Part shown: positions 32,480 through 42,210 of the stretch, one piece after another
Position numbering within the stretch: the stretch's first letter is position 1
How the letters are laid out: every line of letters starts with the position of its first letter
From: Pseudomonas anguilliseptica
GTDB lineage: Bacteria > Pseudomonadota > Gammaproteobacteria > Pseudomonadales > Pseudomonadaceae
Length of the DNA stretch: 64,000 bases
Direction of reading: 5' to 3'
Assembly: GCF_900105355.1 (NCBI RefSeq)
Contig: NZ_FNSC01000001.1
Span: 992,001-1,056,000 of the forward strand
The notes under the pieces: generated by a model
What the model saw: only the letters and a program-made list of their open reading frames with translations
Databases searched by the model: none
What the model was told of the DNA's origin: nothing
Position numbers and translations under genes: made by a program

Positions 32480-32908
32480 ATGCTCTACCTATGGCTCAAG
32501 GCCCTGCACATCATCGCCATGGTCTGCTGGTTCGCCGGCCTGTTCTACCTGCCGCGCCTGTTCGTCTACCACGCCATGAGCACCGACGAGATCAGCCGCG
32601 AGCGCTTCTGCATCATGGAGCGCAAGCTCTATCGCGGAATCATGTGGCCGTCGCTGATTCTTACCGTCGGACTGGGCCTGTGGCTACTCAGCCTCAACCC
32701 GAGCTACTACTTCAGCCAGGGCTGGATGCACGCCAAGCTAAGTCTGGTCGCACTGCTGGTGGTCTACCAGTTTATATGCGGCGCACAACTCAAAGCCTTT
32801 GCCCGCGGTGAGAACCAGCGCAGCCATGTGTTCTACCGCTGGTTCAATGAAGCGCCCGTGCTGGCTCTGCTTGGCATTGTCATTCTGGTCGTGGTGCGCC
32901 CTTTCTAA
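32480..32908 (+). CDS. hemJ: Protoporphyrinogen oxidase HemJ
   Basis: Oxidises protoporphyrinogen IX to protoporphyrin IX in haem synthesis. 142 aa, the normal length, from ATG 32480 ([20 protein letters not shown]). Four membrane helices are evident. The histidine in the first helix (KALHIIAMV) and the Lys in the third ([11 protein letters not shown]) are conserved in the family. The ribosome site is weak. Divergent from argC, the usual pseudomonad arrangement. Confidence 0.93.
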   Translation: MLYLWLKALHIIAMVCWFAGLFYLPRLFVYHAMSTDEISRERFCIMERKLYRGIMWPSLILTVGLGLWLLSLNPSYYFSQGWMHAKLSLVALLVVYQFICGAQLKAFARGENQRSHVFYRWFNEAPVLALLGIVILVVVRPF

Positions 32909-32929
32909 ATACATCAAGAGGATTACTGC

Positions 32930-33892
32930 ATGTCGCTGCCAACTTTGCTCGAACAACGCCTGCGCCTGCCTGTCGTCGCGGCGCCGATGTTTCTGGTATC
33001 CAACCCGCAACTAGTCTTGGCCTGCTGCAACAGCGGCATCGTCGGCAGCTTCCCCGCCCTGAACCAACGTGAGAGCAGCGGCTTCAAGGATTGGCTGCAG
33101 GAAATCGAAGCCGGCCTGACCAACGCAGCAGCACCTTATGCGGTTAACCTGATCGTACATGGCAGCAACCCACGCCTGCAGGCGGACCTGGCGATCTGCG
33201 TCGAGCAGCGCGTGCCTATCGTGATCACTAGCCTGGGTGCGGTGAAGGAAGTGGTCGATGCGGTACACAGTTACGGCGGCTTGGTGTTCCACGACGTAAC
33301 CACCCGCCGGCATGCCGAGAAAGCCGCAGAAGCTGGCGTCGACGGCCTGATCGCGGTAGCCGCTGGCGCAGGCGGACATGCCGGCACCTGGAGCCCGTTT
33401 GCGCTGATCGCCGAAATCCGCCAGTTCTTCGACAAGACCCTGCTGCTGGCCGGCTGCCTTAACCAGGGCAACGAAGTGCTGGCCGCACAACTGCTTGGCG
33501 CCGACCTTGCGTATCTCGGCACCCGCCTGATCGCCACCCAGGAAAACGCCGCGTCCGCGGCTTACAAGCAGATGATCCTTGACGCCAAAGCCGCCGACAT
33601 TATCCACACCCCAGCAGTCTCTGGCGTCCCAGCGAGCTTTATGCGCCAGAGCCTGGAGCTGGCCGGTTACGACCTCAAGCAGCTGCAGAACAAAGGCGAG
33701 GTCAACTACGGCGAAAAGCTCAAACCCATGGACGAAGAAGCCAAAGCTTGGAAAACCGTGTGGTCGGCCGGCCAAGGCGTCGGCAATATCCGCGACCTGC
33801 CCAGCGTCGAGCAACTGATCACCCGCCTCGACAACGAATACCGCGCCGCCCTCACGCACAGCCTGCAGCTGCAACAACGCTGGGCGCGATGA
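32930..33892 (+). CDS. Nitronate monooxygenase family protein (2-nitropropane dioxygenase-like)
   Basis: FMN-dependent TIM-barrel protein likely to oxidise alkyl nitronates or a related small substrate. 320 aa. Typical elements: VVAAPMFLVSNP near the N-terminus, GLIAVAAGAGGHAG (phosphate/FMN loop, residues ~140-155) with the histidine in GGHAG, and GADLAYLGTRLIAT. Overlaps the next gene by ATGA, so the pair is coupled. The exact substrate cannot be told from sequence. Confidence 0.88.
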   Translation: MSLPTLLEQRLRLPVVAAPMFLVSNPQLVLACCNSGIVGSFPALNQRESSGFKDWLQEIEAGLTNAAAPYAVNLIVHGSNPRLQADLAICVEQRVPIVITSLGAVKEVVDAVHSYGGLVFHDVTTRRHAEKAAEAGVDGLIAVAAGAGGHAGTWSPFALIAEIRQFFDKTLLLAGCLNQGNEVLAAQLLGADLAYLGTRLIATQENAASAAYKQMILDAKAADIIHTPAVSGVPASFMRQSLELAGYDLKQLQNKGEVNYGEKLKPMDEEAKAWKTVWSAGQGVGNIRDLPSVEQLITRLDNEYRAALTHSLQLQQRWAR

Positions 33893-35184
33893 AGCGACGC
33901 AATCTGCTCGGCCTCGGCGCGCTGGGGTTATTGGGCGCTTGGGCGTTGCGCCCGAACGATCTAGGCCAGCCCCACGCGCCCTACTTTGGCGCACTAAACC
34001 AGTTACTGCGGCGTGCAGGAGCCGGACTGCCGCTGCTGGTAGTGGACCTAAAGCGTCTTGAGCAGAACGCCGAGCTGCTTGCCAGACAGCTCGGCAGCCA
34101 ACTGCCGCTGCGCATAGTTGCCAAATCACTGGCCTCCACAGGCTTACTCGACTACCTGGCGAAGAAGCTCACCACCCAGCGGTTTATGGTGTTCCACCAG
34201 CCGCAGATTAATCAGCTCGCAGTGAACTTCCCCCAGTCAGACCTGCTGCTCGGCAAACCCTTGCCCAGTGCAGCGGCCCTGAGCTTCTACCAGCACCTGC
34301 CACAAGGCAGCGGCTTTGTCCCCGCCGAGCAGCTGACCTGGCTGATCGATAGCCAGACCCGCCTGCAGGAATACGCCGCCCTGGCCAACGCTCTCAACCA
34401 GCCGCTGCAGATTGCCTTTGAAATCGATATCGGCCTGGCCCGTGGCGGCTTTGCCACACCCGCCGAACTCGGGGCCGCACTTACCTGGCTGCGTAACACC
34501 CCGAACCGACTGCGCATTCGAGGCTTGATGGGTTATGACGCGCACCTTGCCCATACGCCGTTCTGGACAGACCCAACCAGCGCCTTTACCCAAAGCTCCG
34601 CACGCTACCGCGTATTTATCACCAGCGCCGCCTCATTCAGCGAGCTGTGGCCGCAACAACCGCTGCTCAATGGCGCAGGCAGCCTGACCTATGCCCTGCA
34701 CGCTCAGCGCGATACGCCACTGAATGAAGTCGCGGTCGGTTCTGCACTGCTCAAGCCCAGCGACTTTGACAGCCCACTGCTCAGTGCCCAGCAAGCTGCG
34801 CTATGGATTGCCAGCCCGGTGCTAAAAGCATTGCCTGGGCAGCTTCCCTTTCTCGAGCGATCCCATCAGCTGCTGCAGCGCTGGAACCCCAATCGCCAAC
34901 AGGTTTATTACCTGTATGGCGGGCAATGGCCAGCCACACCGGTATCACCCACAGGGCTCAGTTATGACACCCTGTACGGCCGCAGTGCCAACCAGGAACG
35001 CCTGATCGGCTCAGACGGCACAGGCTTACAGGTCGACGACTGGGTGTTTCTCCGCCCGCAACGCTCGGAGGGCCTGTTCGAGCTGTTCAACCAGCTCGTT
35101 CTTCTGCGCAACGGCCGCCTGGTCGGCAGCTGGTCGGCAGCTGGTCGGCAGCTGGTCGGCAGCTGGTCGGCCAGCGGAGCGTGA
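33889..35184 (+). CDS. PLP-dependent fold-III enzyme (D-threonine aldolase / DSD1-like)
   Basis: 431 aa from ATG 33889 (MKRRNLLGLGALGLLGAWAL), which overlaps the preceding stop as ATGA. The N-terminus is a twin-arginine-like or hydrophobic export signal. An alanine-racemase-like barrel follows, with the likely PLP lysine in RIVAKSLAST (~residue 82) and FEIDIGLARGGF (~185). Probably an amino-acid aldolase or deaminase acting on D-amino acids; the substrate is unknown. The last ~20 residues are encoded by an 11-bp tandem repeat (35121-35170), so the C-terminus may differ from relatives. Confidence 0.8.
   Translation: MKRRNLLGLGALGLLGAWALRPNDLGQPHAPYFGALNQLLRRAGAGLPLLVVDLKRLEQNAELLARQLGSQLPLRIVAKSLASTGLLDYLAKKLTTQRFMVFHQPQINQLAVNFPQSDLLLGKPLPSAAALSFYQHLPQGSGFVPAEQLTWLIDSQTRLQEYAALANALNQPLQIAFEIDIGLARGGFATPAELGAALTWLRNTPNRLRIRGLMGYDAHLAHTPFWTDPTSAFTQSSARYRVFITSAASFSELWPQQPLLNGAGSLTYALHAQRDTPLNEVAVGSALLKPSDFDSPLLSAQQAALWIASPVLKALPGQLPFLERSHQLLQRWNPNRQQVYYLYGGQWPATPVSPTGLSYDTLYGRSANQERLIGSDGTGLQVDDWVFLRPQRSEGLFELFNQLVLLRNGRLVGSWSAAGRQLVGSWSASGA
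35121..35170 (+). repeat. 11-bp direct tandem repeat, about 4.5 copies
   Basis: Four perfect units of GGTCGGCAGCT at 35121-35164 followed by a partial unit, inside the last codons of the PLP-enzyme gene. Since 11 is not a multiple of 3, each unit added or lost changes the reading frame at the C-terminus. Confidence 0.95.
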
Positions 35185-36346
35185 ACCATCTCTAGGCCCG
35201 TACACATTTGCGCGTAGGCAGCTTGTTTACTGGCCTGCAGGCCGGCTAGCCTGTAGCGCAACTCCATTCTGGCACCGACAAGGACGCCGATATGACCCAA
35301 GCCCGCTTCAAGATTGTGTTCAACGGCGAGCTGATGCCCGACGTCAGCCTGGAAACAGCCAAAGAGAACCTCGCTCGCCTGTTCAAGAGCGACCTGACCC
35401 GGATCAACTCGCTGTTTAACGGCGGCAATGTTGATATCAAGCGCGACCTTAGCGAGAACGAGGCCGACCAGTACCTCAAGGCCTTGCAGAGCGCCGGCGC
35501 CAAAGTGCGCAAGGAACAGGATCTGACCGCCAGCCTGAGCCTGGTGGAAACCGATGATCACCGTACGGAAAGCAGCGAAGCTGAAAGCAACGTACCGATG
35601 ACCTGCCCCAAGTGCGGCCACCAGCAAAGCAAAGCTATCGAATGCTCGGCCTGCGGCATCGTTATCGAGAAATTTATCGCCCGCCAGGCCATGCTCGCAG
35701 AAAGCCAGCCAGAAGTGGTTAGCGCTGCGGCCACCCCCTATGCCACGCCGAAAGCAGCCGTGGCGGAAACGCTGCCGGAGTTCGGCGAGCTAAGGATGGT
35801 CTGAAGTAGCCATGTATTTCTGGCTGACTTCAGCCCCCGCCGATTTTGAAAGCGGCAAATCGATCAAAAACGATCAGATTACCCATTCATTTCTGTGTTT
35901 TTAGCCGCCGCGAGTAGCTCGCGGCAGCCATTTCCCGCATTACAGGCGCACCTCTCCTGCATTGGTCAGTAAATGTCGGCGTGCCATCCACAGGTTCGAC
36001 AGCGCGAACAGCGTCACCAGTTGCGCCGTGTTCTTGGCCAAGCCACGGAAGCGTGTCTTTACATAACTGAACTGACGCTTGATCACCCGGAACGGGTGCT
36101 CAACCTTGGCGCGCACCTGGGCCTTGGCCTTCTCGATCTTGCGTTTGGCTTTGTACAGCGGGCTGCTCTTACCCAGCTTCTTATAGGTGCTGCGGCGGGC
36201 AGCAACCTGCCAGATCACCTCGCGCCCATCATGTTCGGGGCGCTTTTCGACACCGGTATAACCGTAAGCGCTCCATAAACCTCATCTACAAATGATCCGC
36301 AGGCCAGCCAATGCTGAGCTCCAATTTCTTTCTGGAGCCAGCCGTC

Positions 36347-36706
36347 ATGATGCGCCCCGACGCCAAAGTCGAAAAAGTCTATCTATACCCCAAGCCGGTG
36401 GATTTCCGAAAATCCATCGATGGCCTGGCCGCCCTGGTCGAGCTGGATATCAAGGTGGCGGTGTTCGACCCGGTGCTGTTCGTCTTCCTCAACCGCGCGC
36501 GCAGCCGGGTGAAGATTTTGTATTGGGAGCGCAACGGCTTTTGCCTGTGGCTCAAGCGATTGGAGGCTGAACGCTTCAAGTCGCATCCGGAACCTGGCGA
36601 AGATGCGATCGTGCTGACGGCCCAGGAGTTGAACTGGTTGTTGGACGGTATCGACCTGTGGCGCAACCGGCCGCACCAGGTTTTGACCCCTAGGTTCGTC
36701 ACCTGA
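36347..36706 (+). CDS. tnpB: IS66-family accessory protein TnpB
   Basis: 119 aa from ATG 36347 (MMRPDAKVEKVYLYPKPVDF), with GGAG about 10 bases upstream. An upstream ATG at 36311 is less likely. It has the conserved DFRKSIDGLAALVE and ILYWERNGFCLWLKRLE blocks and ends HQVLTPRFVT. TnpB is required for transposition of many IS66 elements, but its biochemical function is not settled. 18 bases upstream of tnpC. Confidence 0.93.
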   Translation: MMRPDAKVEKVYLYPKPVDFRKSIDGLAALVELDIKVAVFDPVLFVFLNRARSRVKILYWERNGFCLWLKRLEAERFKSHPEPGEDAIVLTAQELNWLLDGIDLWRNRPHQVLTPRFVT

Positions 36707-36724
36707 GCCGGTATAATCCACGGC

Positions 36725-38281
36725 ATGATTTCTGTGCCCGAAACCCTTCCTGATGACCCCGCCGCGCTCAAGCAATTGCTCGCTGAGGTGTTGTCGTCGG
36801 CGCAGGAATTGGCCAAGGACAAGGATGGGCAGATCGAGCGCCTGCGCGAACAAAACGCGCTGTTGATCCAGCGCCTGTTCGGCCGTAAATCCGAGCAGAG
36901 CAGCGACCCGGATTCACCGCAGCTAGAGATGTTCAACGAAGCGGAAAGCCTGGCCGAAGCGGCGGCTGAAGCTCCGGCCGCTGAGGTCGAGGAAGAAGTC
37001 GTTGCGCCGACCAAGCGCCGCGGCAAGCGCAAGCCGTTACCGGCCGAACTACCGCGTGTCGAGGTCATCCACGAACTGCCCGAACACGAACTGACCTGCG
37101 AATGCGGTTGCCGCAAGCAGGCCATCGGCGAAGAAACCAGCGAGCAGCTGGAAATCATCCCGATGCAGGTTCAGGTGATCCGCCACATTCGCAAGACCTA
37201 TGCCTGCAAGGCCTGCGAAAGCGCGCCGGTCACCGCTGACAAGCCGGCCCAACTGATCGAGAAAAGCCTGGCCAGCCCGAGCGTGCTGGCGATGCTGCTG
37301 ACCAGCAAATACGCCGACGGCATCCCACTGTATCGCTTCGAAAAGATGCTCAGTCGCCATGGCATCGACATCCCCCGGCAGACCCTGGCGCGCTGGGTGA
37401 TCCAGTGCGGCGAACTGCTACAACCGTTGCTCAACCTGATGCGCGACAGGCTGCTGGACAGTCCGGTGATCCACTGCGATGAAACCCGCGTGCAGGTGCT
37501 CAAGGAGCCTGGGCGCGATCCGAGCAGCCACTCCTGGATGTGGGTGCAGACCGGTGGCCCGCCTGGCAAACCGGTGATCCTCTTCGACTACACAACCAGC
37601 CGCGCGCAGGAGGTGCCGCTGCGCCTGCTCGACGGTTATCGCGGCTACCTGATGACCGACGATTACGCCGGCTACAACGCCGTGGCCGCACAACAAGGTG
37701 TTGAGCGCCTGGCCTGCTGGGCGCATGCGCGGCGCAAGTTCGTCGAAGCGCAAAAGGTGCAACCGAAGGGCAAAACCGGGCGTGCCGACATCGCGTTGGG
37801 GATGATCAACAAGCTCTACGGCATCGAGCGCGAACTTAAGGATGCCAGCGATGAACAGCGCTACCGGGGCCGCCAGCAGCACAGCCTACCGCTCCTCGAT
37901 CAGCTCAAGACCTGGCTGGAGAAAACCCAGCCGCAGGTCACGGCGCAGAATGCCCTGGGCAAAGCAGTGAACTACCTGGCGAGCAACTGGAGCCGACTCG
38001 AACGCTACATCGAGGCTGGCCACCTGCCGATCGATAACAACGCTGCCGAGCGCGCGATCCGGCCCTTCGTCATAGGTCGCAAGAACTGGCTGTTGAGCGA
38101 CACGCCGAAAGGCGCGACCGCCAGCGCCCAACTCTACAGCCTGGTGGAAACCGCCAAGACCAATGGCCAGGAGCCCTACGCCTGGCTGCGCCATGTCCTC
38201 GAACGCCTGCCGCTGGCCAACAGCGTTGAAGCCTACGAAGCGCTGCTGCCTTGGAACTGCCAACCAACGACGCCACTGTAA
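36725..38281 (+). CDS. tnpC: IS66-family transposase TnpC
   Basis: 518 aa, full length for the family. An N-terminal leucine-rich coiled coil (residues ~15-50) precedes an acidic/basic linker, zinc-binding cysteines (CECGCRK ~118, CKACE ~160), and the DDE catalytic core starting with HCDETRVQV (~257) and DDYAGYNAV (~315); the conserved [19 protein letters not shown] block (~440) holds the last acidic residue. Apparently intact, so this element may be active. Confidence 0.95.
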   Translation: MISVPETLPDDPAALKQLLAEVLSSAQELAKDKDGQIERLREQNALLIQRLFGRKSEQSSDPDSPQLEMFNEAESLAEAAAEAPAAEVEEEVVAPTKRRGKRKPLPAELPRVEVIHELPEHELTCECGCRKQAIGEETSEQLEIIPMQVQVIRHIRKTYACKACESAPVTADKPAQLIEKSLASPSVLAMLLTSKYADGIPLYRFEKMLSRHGIDIPRQTLARWVIQCGELLQPLLNLMRDRLLDSPVIHCDETRVQVLKEPGRDPSSHSWMWVQTGGPPGKPVILFDYTTSRAQEVPLRLLDGYRGYLMTDDYAGYNAVAAQQGVERLACWAHARRKFVEAQKVQPKGKTGRADIALGMINKLYGIERELKDASDEQRYRGRQQHSLPLLDQLKTWLEKTQPQVTAQNALGKAVNYLASNWSRLERYIEAGHLPIDNNAAERAIRPFVIGRKNWLLSDTPKGATASAQLYSLVETAKTNGQEPYAWLRHVLERLPLANSVEAYEALLPWNCQPTTPL

Positions 38282-39561
38282 AACGCAAAACCTCTCCAGA
38301 GGGAGGTGGGGTCTATGGAGCGCTTACGTATAACCCGCATCGGCGCACACCACGTTTTCCTCGCCGTGCAGCAACTTGTCGACCTGAGTGACATCCGCCA
38401 CGTTGGCCGCCGTGCCTACCACGCTGTGTACCAGCCCCGACTCGTCATCCACGCCAATGTGCGCCTTCATGCCGAAGTAGTATTGGTTGCCCTTCTTGGC
38501 CTGGTGCATCTCTGGGTCGCGTTTGCCGTCCTTGTTCTTGGTCGAACTCGGCGCATTGATCAGCGTGGCATCGACGATGGTGCCTTGGCGCAACGACAGG
38601 CCACGGTCGCCAAGATAGCCATTGATGACGGCCAGGATGCCGGCAGCCAACTCATGTTTCTCCAGCAGACGACGGAAGTTGAGGATGGTGGTTTCGTCGG
38701 GGATACGTTCCAGACTCAGCCCGGCGAACTGCCGCAGGATAGTGGTCTCGTACAGCGCTTCTTCCATCGCCGGGTCGCTGTAGCCGAACCAGTTCTGCAT
38801 CAGGTGCACACGTAGCATCGCCATCAGCGGATAGGCCGGCCGACCGCCTTCACCCTTGGGGTAATACGGTTCGATCAGTGCGATCAAACCCTTCCACGGC
38901 ACCACCCGATCCATCTCGATCAGGAACAACTCTTTGCGGGTCTGCTTGCGTTTGCCGGCGTACTCGGCATCGGCGAAGGTCATTTGCTTCATCGGAAAAC
39001 TCGGCGGGTGGCGTCCGGGCATTTTGCCAAAATCAGGAAGTCTTATTCAGAGTTTCCCTAAAGGCTTTTGCCACCGACGGACGCATCGGCCGCTTGCGCT
39101 ACCTGGCGTGGTCGATGGTGCTGATGCTGGCTTGCTTGCCGCTGTTCGGCATCGCCGGCGGTTTCTTCGCCGCGTCGGAAATTCTTGGCGGCCTGCTGAT
39201 GGTCGTGGTGGGTATCGCCGTGGCGGTGGTCGGCATCATGTTCGGCGTGCAGCGCCTGCATGATATCGGCTGGTCGGGCTGGCTGCTGCTGGTCACCCTG
39301 GTGCCGATTGTTGGCGGGGTGTTCTCCCTGCTGATGTTTATCATCCCCGGCAGCACCGCCGCCAACCGCTTTGGTCCACCGCCACCACCGAACAGCCGTG
39401 CGGTGAAAATCCTCGCCCTGCTCTGGGTGGCGATCATCGTCCTCGGCATCGTGGCCGCCATCGCGATACCAGCCTATATGGGCTATTCCAACGCTGGTCT
39501 GTAACCCACTGGCAACCTTGCGCGGTACATGGGGTCGAAAGGCCCCATCACGGAGAACCCT

Positions 39562-40333
39562 ATGACCCGTTACGCGCTTATCACCGGAGCCTCCAGTGGC
39601 ATTGGCCTAGCCCTGGCCGAAGCCCTGGCCCGGCGCGGCCGCAATCTGATTCTGGTGGCGCGCCAGCGCGATGCGCTGGAAAGCATTGCCTGCGAACTGA
39701 CTCAACGATTTTCCGTAGAGGTGCTATTTCGCATCTGCGACCTTAGCCAACCGCTGCAGGCCAGCGGTCTGCTGCATGAGCTGGAACAGGGTGAACGCAG
39801 TATCGACCTGCTGGTAAACAACGCCGGCATTGGTACCTCAGGCGCTTACGTGGCTCAGGACTGGCCGCGCGAACAACAACTGATCGAACTCAATATCCTG
39901 GCCCTAGCGCGCCTGTGCCACGCCATCGGCACCATCATGGCCGGCCAGGGCAGCGGGCAGATTCTTAATGTCGCCTCGGTTGCCGGCTTTCAGCCGGGGC
40001 CGGGCATGAGCAACTACTACGCGAGCAAGGCCTACGTGCTGCACTTCTCCGAAGGCCTGCGCGAAGAGCTTAAAGCGTACGGCGTCAAAGTATCCGTACT
40101 CTGCCCGGGGCCGACCCGCAGTGCGTTTTTCCGCACAGCCCAGATGGATGTGCAAGCCCTGCAGGGCAGCAAGCTGATGATGAGCGCCGAAGAAGTGGCG
40201 CTCATCACCCGCGATCATCATCCCTGGCTGGCGCAACCGCCTGATTGCCCTTAGCCCTCGGCTGGGACCGCGCTGGCTGGTACGGCGAATCAGCGCACGG
40301 CTTAATCGCCAATTCGGCAAGCCGGCCACCTAG
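39562..40333 (+). pseudogene. Short-chain dehydrogenase/reductase, frameshifted near the C-terminus
   Basis: NAD(P)-dependent oxidoreductase of the classical SDR family; substrate unknown. ATG 39562 with GGAG upstream. It has the TGASSGIG cofactor motif (residues 8-15), NNAGIG (~87), the catalytic Ser region NVASVAG and YYASK (~152). The open frame stops at 40254 (230 aa). Another frame, from about 40210 to the stop at 40331-40333, encodes IIPGWRNRLIALSPRLGPRW and on to FGKPAT, which looks like the family's normal tail. A short deletion with frame change near 40205-40215 therefore seems to have truncated the protein. The core fold is complete, so residual activity is possible. Confidence 0.75.
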
Positions 40334-41814
40334 CTAGCCGGCGTTGACCGTGCGTCCGTCCGCCCAGGCGCGCAGCGCGGCAAGGTCTTCAGCCATCACC
40401 ACCGACAGCGGTGCGGTGCCTTGAATACTCTGAAGCAGCAAAGCCTGGTTGACCGTTTGCTGCTGAGCTTGCGCGGCATACAGGGCACTGACCACCGCCT
40501 GCTCGATCTCCGCACCGGAAAAGCCATCGCAAGCGGCGGCCAGCTGAGTCAGATCAAACGCCGTCACCTCCAGCTCACGCCGCGCCAAGTGAATACGGAA
40601 GATTTCGGCCCGCACTGCCGCGTCCGGCAAATCGACAAAGAACAGCTCATCGAAGCGCCCCTTGCGCATCAGCTCCGGCGGTAGCCGGGAAATCGCGTTG
40701 GCCGTGGCCACCATAAATACCGGCGCCTTGCGCTCGGCCATCCAGGTCAGCAAGGTGCCGAGTACACGCTGACTGACACCTCCATCATGGTCACCGCTGG
40801 CCAGCCCCTTCTCGATTTCGTCCATCCACAGCACACAGGGCGCCATCTGCTCGGCCAACTTGAGCGCTTCGCGCAGGTTGCGTTCGGTCTCGCCGAAGAA
40901 CTTGTTGTACAGGCAGGCAAAGTCCAGACGCAGTAGAGGCAAGCCCACAGGCCGGCGATGGCCTTGGCGGCCAGGCTCTTGCCGCCGCCCTGTACGCCAA
41001 CCAACAGCACCCCCTTGGGCAGATCGACGCCTTTGCCTTCGAGAAAGATGCTTTGCCGATCGCCCAGCCAGCGCTTGAGATTGCTCAGCCCGCCGACCTC
41101 GGCGAAACGTGCGGTGTCGTACTCGAAACTCAGCACGCCATCGAGATCGAGCAGCTTGAATTTGGTCTTGTTCAGCTCCGGCAGGTCTTCCTGGGTGATC
41201 GCGCCGTCATCGCAGATCACATTGCGCGCTAATGCACGCGCTTCGGCATGGCTGAGACCACGCAGGTTTTTCACCACCTGTTGCAAGGTGCGGTTATCGG
41301 TGCGCACTCGCGCGTTGCGGTTACGCGCGCTCCAGCCGGTGGCCTCGTCGCGCACGATGGCCAGCAGCTCTTCCTCGGAAGGTAGCGACAGACTGAAGCG
41401 CGAAGCGTAACGCTGCACCTCAGGCGGCAACTTGCAAGCATGGGACACCAGCACCAGCGTCGGCTTGCTGGGCAGCTCATTCATGGCGATTTCCTTGAGC
41501 AGGCGCACCAGCTTGGGGTTGTCGTCAAGAAACGGATGCAGGTCGCACATCACATACAGCGTCGGCTGCGTATCAGCCTTGATCAGACGCAGAGCAGTTT
41601 CAGGCTCCAAGGTTGTGCTGTCGACCGGCTCCTGAATGGAATAGCCCACACGCTGCAAGCCCTCGGTCACCGACCACACCTGCAGGCCAAGACTACGGCG
41701 CACCGCCAGGCTGGTCAGGGTTTCCAGCACTCGTGGCTCATCCCAGGACTCGATCAGCACCAGCTTGGTCTTGGAATCCAATACCAAGCCCAGGTCATGA
41801 ATATCGTTTTTCAC
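40334..41814 (-). pseudogene. AAA+ ATPase (Ycf46/SpoVK-like) with a one-base frameshift
   Basis: Begins MKNDIHDLGLVLDSKTKLVL at 41814. An N-terminal ~220-residue domain precedes the AAA core: Walker A GVQGGGKSLAAKAIAG, then, in a different frame, Walker B VLWMDEIEKG, sensor VATANAI and the Arg-rich [12 protein letters not shown]. The frame breaks at a CCC run (40944-40946): GLWACLY replaces the expected GLWGLPLLRLDF. Restoring one base gives about 493 aa. The truncated product would lack Walker B and be inactive. It may be a real mutation or a homopolymer sequencing error. Confidence 0.82.
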
Positions 41815-41871
41815 CCACGCTCCTTGTCCACTAAACTCGGGCCTCGTTAAATACCGGCCAGGAGACTGCCC

Positions 41872-42210
41872 ATGGACTGTCTATTTTGCAAGATCGTCGC
41901 TGGTGCAATACCGGCGCGCAAGCTTTATGAAGACGATCAGGTGATTGCCTTTCACGATATTGGCCCGCAGGCACCGGTGCATTTTCTGGTTATCCCGAAA
42001 AAACACATCAGCACCCTCAATGACCTGACTGAGGCAGACAAGCCGTTGGCCGGGCATATTCTCTTTATCGCCCAGCGTCTGGCCAAGGCGCAAGGCTGTG
42101 AGGAAGGCTTTCGCGTGGTGATGAACTGCAGTGACCTGGGCGGCCAGACGGTGCACCACATCCATATGCACGTGCTGGGTCAAAGGCAGATGGCATGGCC
42201 ACCGGGTTGA
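41872..42210 (+). CDS. hinT: HIT-family purine nucleoside phosphoramidase HinT
   Basis: Hydrolyses adenosine 5'-monophosphoramidates and lysyl-AMP adducts. 112 aa, starts MDCLFCKIVAGAIPARKLYE. The histidine triad HHIHMHV is at residues ~98-104, and the family cysteines (CLFC) are present. Divergent from the AAA+ gene; overlaps the next gene by 16 bases. Confidence 0.95.
   Translation: MDCLFCKIVAGAIPARKLYEDDQVIAFHDIGPQAPVHFLVIPKKHISTLNDLTEADKPLAGHILFIAQRLAKAQGCEEGFRVVMNCSDLGGQTVHHIHMHVLGQRQMAWPPG

Larger units (their letters stand above)
36264..38327. mobile_element. IS66-family element inserted in IS5 copy 1
   Basis: 2,064 bp with inverted ends GTAAGCGCTCCATA (14 perfect, then imperfect) and a perfect 8-bp target duplication GTATAACC (36256-36263 and 38328-38335). 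The terminal GTAAGCG and 8-bp duplication are IS66 hallmarks. It carries tnpB and tnpC only; there is no room for a tnpA. Confidence 0.95.
35940..38992 (-). pseudogene. IS5-family transposase, copy 1, split by IS66 insertion
   Basis: The N-terminal part lies at 38328-38992 (MKQMTFADAEYAGKRKQ through the first DDE residues) and the C-terminal part at 35940-36263. Excluding the 2,072-bp insertion and duplication, the frame is continuous at 981 bases (326 aa), the length of copy 2. The protein is close to copy 2 but carries scattered substitutions (for example GLIALIEPYY versus GLVTLIDPHY), so the copies are related isoforms and not a recent duplication. Inactive as it stands. Confidence 0.92.
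35794..39057. mobile_element. IS5-family element, copy 1, interrupted by an IS66-family element
   Basis: Outer ends GGATGGTCTGAAGTAG and GGAAACTCTGAAGAAG (12 of 16 matching), flanked by the 4-bp target duplication CTAA (35790-35793 and 39058-39061). Total 3,264 bp; minus the 2,064-bp IS66 insert and its 8-bp duplication this is 1,192 bp, exactly the length of the intact copy at 52010-53201. A YTAR target duplication fits the IS5 subgroup. Confidence 0.93.
35292..39504 (+). pseudogene. Zinc-ribbon / DUF805 membrane protein gene, disrupted by nested IS elements
   Basis: The 5' part (35292-35793) encodes an N-terminal domain starting MTQARFKIVFNGELMP, then a zinc ribbon (CPKCGHQ at ~103 and CSACGIV at ~118). 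It runs into the IS and stops five residues later. The 3' part (39062-39504) encodes a DUF805-type membrane domain with four hydrophobic helices, the signature GVQRLHDIGWSGWLLL and a short tail. Removing the IS5/IS66 insertion plus one copy of the CTAA duplication joins GAGCTA to AAGGCT in frame, for an intact 314-aa protein (945 bases including stop). The 5' fragment may still be translated as a 170-aa soluble product; the membrane part has no start of its own. Confidence 0.9.

Noticed and set aside
36379..37158. 259-aa minus frame across the IS66 tnpB-tnpC region
   Set aside because: Antisense of tnpB and tnpC; serine-rich and unlike any family.
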